From positions 1 to 26,803 of the IMG/VR virus record IMGVR_UViG_3300007541_000168: a DNA stretch of 26,803 nucleotides; one strand, 5' to 3'. This DNA is from a virus. Within the stretch, counting starts at the first letter, position 1. Each line of letters starts with the position of its first letter. Shown piece by piece: positions 22,801 through 26,803 of the stretch. The notes beneath the pieces are model-generated. The model had not been told where the DNA came from. It did not search any database and saw only the letters and a program-made list of their open reading frames with translations. The position numbers and the translations under genes are program-made.

Positions 22801-25353
22801 GTAAGTCTCAGGATTGGGGTTATTGGAGTAATCAGAAGACCAGTAATCAAAATCAAATTCTTTTACATCAAAAAAAGTAAATACCCCGGAATATAGTGTA
22901 GCATTACTATAGATACTTATGTTCTTATCACGTGAGGTTAGAGGAACGGATCGATCGGAGGATTCCAAATTAGCAACTAAAAGTGTATCAAAGTTTTTAA
23001 ATGTTGAAACCCTGCCCGAAATAGAATCATATGCTGGAGAATCAATAAATCTTGTTATAGACTCTATGCGGGAAAATCCCTTTGTTGTTTGAACCCAATT
23101 ACCTACCTTTACGATATCCGAATTTTCAGAGGAGAAAGAAAACCTTCCGGTTACGTAATCGCTGCCACCCAGAAAATTAAAATCGCGGTTAGCACTAGAA
23201 AAGTCTACGCCAAATATCTTCCCATATCCCGGGGTATTCGGATCAAATGTCACGTAATTTATCCACGAGCTTCCTGTGTATTCTAGGTAATTACCCGATC
23301 GATCTATTACTATGTCACCAGCAGAATAGATATAGTCCTCATCAAAATATCCTAAAAATCTGGAAGAAAATGATGCATAATCTGAAAAAACAGAAACACT
23401 AAATTGGGAGTTAGCATTTGATCCTGGTATTTTAATCCTTATTATTGAAGAAGAATATGATGTTGCAGAGTCCCAATAGACACTACCAATTTCTTGCAAA
23501 AGACCGGAAACTGAATTAGCCACATCCTGTGTACTTCCATCGGATGCATTAAATACCTTAGCGGAACCAAAATTATAATAATCACCGGGAAGCCAAGGAA
23601 AGATCCCTGAATAGTCTCCAGATCTTATTAGGTCAAATCTTATTCCATTTTCTACCAAAGATCCACCCGGCCATGTAATTTTAAAAACAAGTGGATTTTT
23701 AAGATCATATAGTTTTGTAAATTCCAGGTCCATGTAGGATCTTCCTCTTTCACCTGTGATAGAGCACGAATAAGATCCAATGAAATCATCCACTCCAGTA
23801 AAATCTCTCAGATCCACCTCTTTATTAGGGATCACAAAGTTTCCTGCTGTAGATCCAGAGGATCCAACCGATAAGAAAAGCCCACTGACTGGATCATATG
23901 GTCCATATTTTACAGAAGAATCTGATGATACAGAATACCCTTCGGTCCTAAGGAGACTGTAGAAATTATCATTCCTGTCAGTTAAATAATAAAGTTTTTC
24001 CGAATCATTTGTGTTTGTATCATTAGATCCCGGTAGCCACCCAATAGCATTCTCATAAAACAGTCTTACTCCGGTAGTACTCGTTACCCTGTATGTTGTA
24101 TTATCGTAGTAATATCCAACATCAGATCTGGAAGGTTTAGGTGAGTTGTTGTTGCCATTAAGATCCTTATATCGGTAATAAAAATCACCATTAAGTCTTA
24201 ATGATGCAAGATCATTTCTGGAAACATACATTCCAAAGTATCTGTTTATGGTATAATTATCAGAAGTTGGATCGTTGAATGCGAACTCTAAATTCAATAT
24301 TGAAGTTGAGATTATACCATTCCTTGAGAAGCCATCCGTAACATATCTTTCAAATTCAATCATTTGAGAAGAATCTACAGACGAAACATAATCACTCATA
24401 AATTCACCAGACTTAGTGTAAACACCCCTTCTATAATCTACCCCGTGGTAGTAGGTATAAGAGTTATCACCAAAGTTAAAATCAATAGGACCAGGAGGAA
24501 ATGCTGGATTTTCTGATATTTCCCTTATGTAGTCACCTATAACAGTCCCCTTTCTTAAATCAAAGGTTGATACAACATAAGAATTCGGGAGAATCTTATT
24601 TTTAAAATACTGAGGGATGTTGTTAACTGAGCTTTGGTAAAAATTTTCATCGAACAACACTACTTTACCTATCCCAGATTTAGAACCTCCTGCTACAGAA
24701 TATGTTGATCCTATTAAAGAACTACCTTCGAAAAAATCGCCGTCTGTGTAATAATTTGGGTTACCTAAAGAGTCACTACCATATGATATAACGAAGGGAT
24801 TTACCGAATTTGGATCCTGTATTACTTTGTATCTTTTACCAGATTGGATAGATCCGGAATTTACGTTTTGAGAATAAGGATAGCTTAATGGCTCTGGGGT
24901 CTTAAAAATAACAAAAAAGTCCGGGATCTCCTTCTTTATGCAAAGTGGAGCTAAATATGAAAAATCTTCAGAGTAATTTTTGTCTATAAGTGTTGTTGCT
25001 CCTGCAGTGTAAAAAAAATCATATTGTAAGGAGAAATCTTCAGAGCTCTTTATATCTCCGTCGGTCTTCTTTGAAACATCAAAAACTATATTTGGGTTAA
25101 CAGAACCTGCATCAAAAAAGTTATACAGATCTATAGCATAGCTAGAACCTTTAGATACCGTGTATTTTTTAAATCTATTATCGGAAAGTACACTGTTGGC
25201 ATTTATAGAATTAAGTGCAACCCCTCCACTCGAGTCCGTAGTTATTTTAACGTTACCGGTTAAAGCAGGATTCGTTCTCACCACCATGAAGGAGGTATTG
25301 TAGTCAAATAAGTCCGGCTCTAAGTCCGGGTTGTATATCATTTCATTCGCCAT
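19888..25353 (-). CDS. Very large virion structural protein, probably tail/baseplate or fibre (1821 aa)
   Basis: The longest gene in the window. No domain is recognised with certainty. The start MANEMIYNPDLEPDLFDYNT is followed by a segment SFMVVRTNPALTGNVKITTD that reads as a conserved anchoring region. The rest is Ser/Tyr/Asp/Gly/Asn-rich with few Cys, organised as many beta modules with recurring aromatic motifs (for instance IFPWLPGDYYNFGSAKVF and LEYTGSSWINYVTF). There is no signal peptide, membrane helix or collagen. The C-terminus ends NPANYYSMTFSFDITKI. It precedes, and overlaps by one base, the first collagen-like fibre gene, and follows the 373-aa-plus fibre gene by 24 bp, so a baseplate-peripheral protein or fibre-connecting hub is the likely role. 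Confidence 0.7.
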   Translation of the reverse strand: MANEMIYNPDLEPDLFDYNTSFMVVRTNPALTGNVKITTDSSGGVALNSINANSVLSDNRFKKYTVSKGSSYAIDLYNFFDAGSVNPNIVFDVSKKTDGDIKSSEDFSLQYDFFYTAGATTLIDKNYSEDFSYLAPLCIKKEIPDFFVIFKTPEPLSYPYSQNVNSGSIQSGKRYKVIQDPNSVNPFVISYGSDSLGNPNYYTDGDFFEGSSLIGSTYSVAGGSKSGIGKVVLFDENFYQSSVNNIPQYFKNKILPNSYVVSTFDLRKGTVIGDYIREISENPAFPPGPIDFNFGDNSYTYYHGVDYRRGVYTKSGEFMSDYVSSVDSSQMIEFERYVTDGFSRNGIISTSILNLEFAFNDPTSDNYTINRYFGMYVSRNDLASLRLNGDFYYRYKDLNGNNNSPKPSRSDVGYYYDNTTYRVTSTTGVRLFYENAIGWLPGSNDTNTNDSEKLYYLTDRNDNFYSLLRTEGYSVSSDSSVKYGPYDPVSGLFLSVGSSGSTAGNFVIPNKEVDLRDFTGVDDFIGSYSCSITGERGRSYMDLEFTKLYDLKNPLVFKITWPGGSLVENGIRFDLIRSGDYSGIFPWLPGDYYNFGSAKVFNASDGSTQDVANSVSGLLQEIGSVYWDSATSYSSSIIRIKIPGSNANSQFSVSVFSDYASFSSRFLGYFDEDYIYSAGDIVIDRSGNYLEYTGSSWINYVTFDPNTPGYGKIFGVDFSSANRDFNFLGGSDYVTGRFSFSSENSDIVKVGNWVQTTKGFSRIESITRFIDSPAYDSISGRVSTFKNFDTLLVANLESSDRSVPLTSRDKNISIYSNATLYSGVFTFFDVKEFDFDYWSSDYSNNPNPETYRYFSLLPSTPGVIKSGDLYYVKRGGIKYGSQIYQQGTLNSVFTGTSTFTSFEDLKISGVSAIVVPAKFTDLVYQGSSYFYSTDIKYEGNLDLFGGFYGMESIDLGDLSPDTSDKISLFNYGKLSSEYNYLNENYNTTTSNLSRIVPFINKWGLVEGSDCRGNQYRLNSSPVFTPTNLSPSIERSGADPSYFTHEWFLLETPPVDYPVSEINNQSSYLPSAPDYSRLRSSSPSDKDYFSQKFTVSPEDYIGSYSNNKGATREFFSILRYNQANGFYETVFRGIRYTIRRRSNIEGVDITDTRSFVPNYRGFEDYKFSVLLRVEEEDSSKIQSPVKYEIIENETQKFVLVLITVVISDYRTRPLTSSTDSILDYTLLYTLSDKKKNNTLTIGQKLFSIDDIKLSAVLDLSYSSSSFASPSISPGRLYLYPNPDFDTDLREEINLTFSEGGSNSASGDGSFSVPAISSTYPWPIGVSKDYVQVGALTSTYKFSMPFTGLTGGVTVPIGSSAFYLGNPVFQKSGGAEYFDFIIDRISIGGFKDRLNTSNPYIKYTTYKWDSDLGTPVISYDNLSCRIEAPSYFYKSEGLYSVESFSGPQSIGENQPTSYTILSSSNLKSDMLRFSGFYEPLFRKIIRFKSDKNDTISGDNRYDLSFRNTTFGPDKDGFGVIKNLNYTKVSLGIDILEKSNSLPEGPVYPLINQTPIDKKDFSLFYSSWDPGYYNLYNTASDQSPVAGTRSMMENKSFFGSKIMQTPDIVRVNSYISMEVSKNDGSTDINGTNSMATSYLRSIQNLTNSQSGTGIGQLPKSYIGVDIEKMDEGIYPNIEVFWQKEITGSTFTGVRGVIRLDRILRRYLLNSGVSEVFYDNIISEFGVGNPSSLDDDVLTYIDLNVNPIFESGGISLFVKSAGTTFSEDSFTVRGDILPFDRPKKGFVYQNNFSLSKRSDLVYEFSYPINPANYYSMTFSFDITKI

Positions 25354-25377
25354 CTTCTATAAAATAAGGTCACGTAA

Positions 25378-26803
25378 TTATCGGCTACTAAAGAAGTTTG
25401 GAGATAACAATGTGTCATTTTTATATTTTCCACTTACCACAACATCAAAAGAGAAAAGCTCTTCGTTTTTAACCTGTATATCTATTCCAATTCTTTTCGT
25501 GTACGTTATATTATTAAGACTACCACTCGCTCTAAATCCTCCAATATAACCAAGCTTATCTGTACACCTGAACTGGAATACCAGAGGTATGTTTATTGCG
25601 TTTTCTGATCCAAAAGGTAGAAGCTTTTTAGATAGAGCTGTACTACCCTCGACCTGTATATTATAAGATGATTTAGGGGCCAAGAATAAATATGCACCAC
25701 AACTATACCTTCCTATCAGATACTCGTCATTTTGTGTGAATCCTAGTTTATCAGGGTACATCGAATCAGTCCTAGAAGAAGCCCCTCCACTTCCACCACT
25801 TACAAATGCCGTACTAACAGATTGATAGGACAATTGTTTGTAGTAATCGTTTATAGAAGTATCCCAATGGAAATAATTAGCATGTCTGAAATATGGGTAA
25901 ACCAAAGTATTGTTTTCATAATCTGGTTTTACTAGATCAGCAAAATCCCTTGCAACCTGACCGTTAGTAAGATCTGGGTGATTCTTGTGTATGCAAAACT
26001 CGCTAAGAATACCATTTCCGTCTGCTACATAAGAACCGGTTGTTCCACTAAAGGTTCCATCCCATACGCTAGCATTAGTTCCACCGTTTGCTGGAGGGGT
26101 GTATGTAGGGACGTAAGGTATCAGTGCCTCCCCGTTTCTAGGATAGTTTACTCCAGCGGAAACCGTTCCCTGGTAGCTGTAAGCCCCATTGTAAGAGTTA
26201 TTGTGGGTAAAGTACAAATCATTGTCATATCCAACGGATTTAAATCTAGAATAAATGTACTGGCTGTAGGAATTCCCAGATGCAAACGGAGGAGCTTGTC
26301 TGTAAGACTGATTATCTGGGTTTCCGCTCGAATCAACGATGTCCGAAGCAGTAAGTGATGTTATAGATACCGGGGTATCTCCATATCTAAGATTGGAGTT
26401 ATATCCACTAACGCTAGTTAGGGTTGTGGGGATAGGAAGGTCAAGTCCCCCTGGTGTTATGCTTGCAAGCTCTAGGGTTGAAGCTGCTGCGTTCACCAAC
26501 TGGATATTGTAAACTTTAGCAGCTATCTTACCAGCATCAGCTGCGGTAGGAGCAGTGTATATCTGATTATAAAATCCGGCTGTTAACCTAACAACATCGC
26601 CGGTAGATACTTTAATTGGATCAGATTCACCGTCTGTAATATAAACTTCCAGAATTCCCTTGGCGTTATCTACTATTGCTCTTAACGATGCTAGCTCATT
26701 GGTTATCTCGGTCAGCTTATCAAAAAGACTAATTGGATTACCAGATCCATCATAAAATCCGCTCGCTATTCCTAGCCCAGTATGAAAATAAGTAACATTA
26801 CCA
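25378..26803 (-). CDS. Virion protein, probable fibre or baseplate component (5' end outside window)
   Basis: The frame is open from the stop at 25378 to the window edge, so the true start lies beyond 26803. A TTG at 26499 could be read as a start, but the codons upstream of it continue a sensible protein, including PISLFDKLTEITNELASLRA, a short helical coiled coil of trimerisation type, and ADAGKIAAKVYNIQLVNAAA. Downstream are Gly/Ser/Tyr/Asn-rich beta modules, an FCIHKNHPDL stretch and aromatic-rich segments (YPYFRHANYFHWDTS), ending in a strand-rich domain RIGIDIQVKNEELFSFDVVV with the terminal LSPNFFSSR. No family is recognised; the location upstream of the large structural gene and the fibre set supports a tail-fibre or baseplate role. 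Confidence 0.65.
   Translation of the reverse strand, partial: GNVTYFHTGLGIASGFYDGSGNPISLFDKLTEITNELASLRAIVDNAKGILEVYITDGESDPIKVSTGDVVRLTAGFYNQIYTAPTAADAGKIAAKVYNIQLVNAAASTLELASITPGGLDLPIPTTLTSVSGYNSNLRYGDTPVSITSLTASDIVDSSGNPDNQSYRQAPPFASGNSYSQYIYSRFKSVGYDNDLYFTHNNSYNGAYSYQGTVSAGVNYPRNGEALIPYVPTYTPPANGGTNASVWDGTFSGTTGSYVADGNGILSEFCIHKNHPDLTNGQVARDFADLVKPDYENNTLVYPYFRHANYFHWDTSINDYYKQLSYQSVSTAFVSGGSGGASSRTDSMYPDKLGFTQNDEYLIGRYSCGAYLFLAPKSSYNIQVEGSTALSKKLLPFGSENAINIPLVFQFRCTDKLGYIGGFRASGSLNNITYTKRIGIDIQVKNEELFSFDVVVSGKYKNDTLLSPNFFSSR

Noticed and set aside
26148-26336. Minus-strand frame of 62 codons inside the last structural gene
   Set aside because: Contained in another frame of a gene that is open to the window edge; no start context or motif.
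25378-26499. TTG at 26499 as the start of the last structural gene
   Set aside because: The same frame continues upstream to the window edge with plausible protein, including a coiled-coil segment, so the gene is 5'-truncated by the window.
1-26803. tRNA genes, CRISPR arrays or insertion sequences
   Set aside because: Nearly all bases are covered by confident coding regions and the gaps are at most about 100 bp with no cloverleaf, repeat-spacer or transposase signal.

Overview
The window is a stretch of a T4-like (myovirus-type) phage genome that probably infects a Bacteroidota host. The T4 relationship rests on a UvsW helicase, a UvsY-like recombination mediator, a gp61-like primase and a gp32-like single-strand DNA binding protein lying close together, beside a long run of tail and tail-fibre genes. 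The host inference rests on a 58-residue Hc1-type histone H1-like protein carrying the GNKAAGTR signature I know from Bacteroidota, on the near absence of Shine-Dalgarno sequences ahead of starts, and on a spanin-like protein of a kind I associate with Bacteroidetes phages. The DNA is AT-rich, gene-dense and almost entirely coded on the minus strand, so transcription runs from high to low coordinates.

Layout by coordinate. 1-179: the end of a plus-strand small membrane protein, the only gene on that strand. 204-233: a bidirectional terminator between it and the convergent minus-strand genes. 260-436: the Hc1-like protein. 489-4515: a three-gene set made of a fused RNA-ligase-type nucleotidyltransferase and NMN-adenylyltransferase-like protein, a Pol beta-type nucleotidyltransferase and an unknown protein. 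Two of these three have N-termini resembling T4 capsid-targeting sequences. 4556-8862: the replication and recombination block, read in the order gp32, terminator, primase, a 77-residue protein, UvsY, UvsW. 8964-10485: GmhA (phosphoheptose isomerase), a RuvC-like nuclease and a small unknown protein. 10523-26803: virion genes, comprising a tail-tube-fold protein, an 804-residue structural protein, a spanin-like membrane protein, a small coiled coil, three tandem paralogous collagen-like fibre proteins, a 1821-residue structural protein and the 3' part of another fibre or baseplate gene that runs off the window.

How the genes work together. gp32, primase, UvsY and UvsW would support recombination-dependent replication, with the RuvC-like enzyme resolving branched DNA before packaging. 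The ligase/NMNAT and Pol beta-type enzymes suggest RNA end repair or modification, or NAD+ supply, and some of this set may be packaged into the head and injected. GmhA could alter host surface sugars or feed a sugar-nucleotide pathway. The paralogous fibres suggest diversification of host recognition. No gap longer than 300 bases lacks a gene. I saw no tRNA, CRISPR array, insertion sequence or reverse transcriptase.
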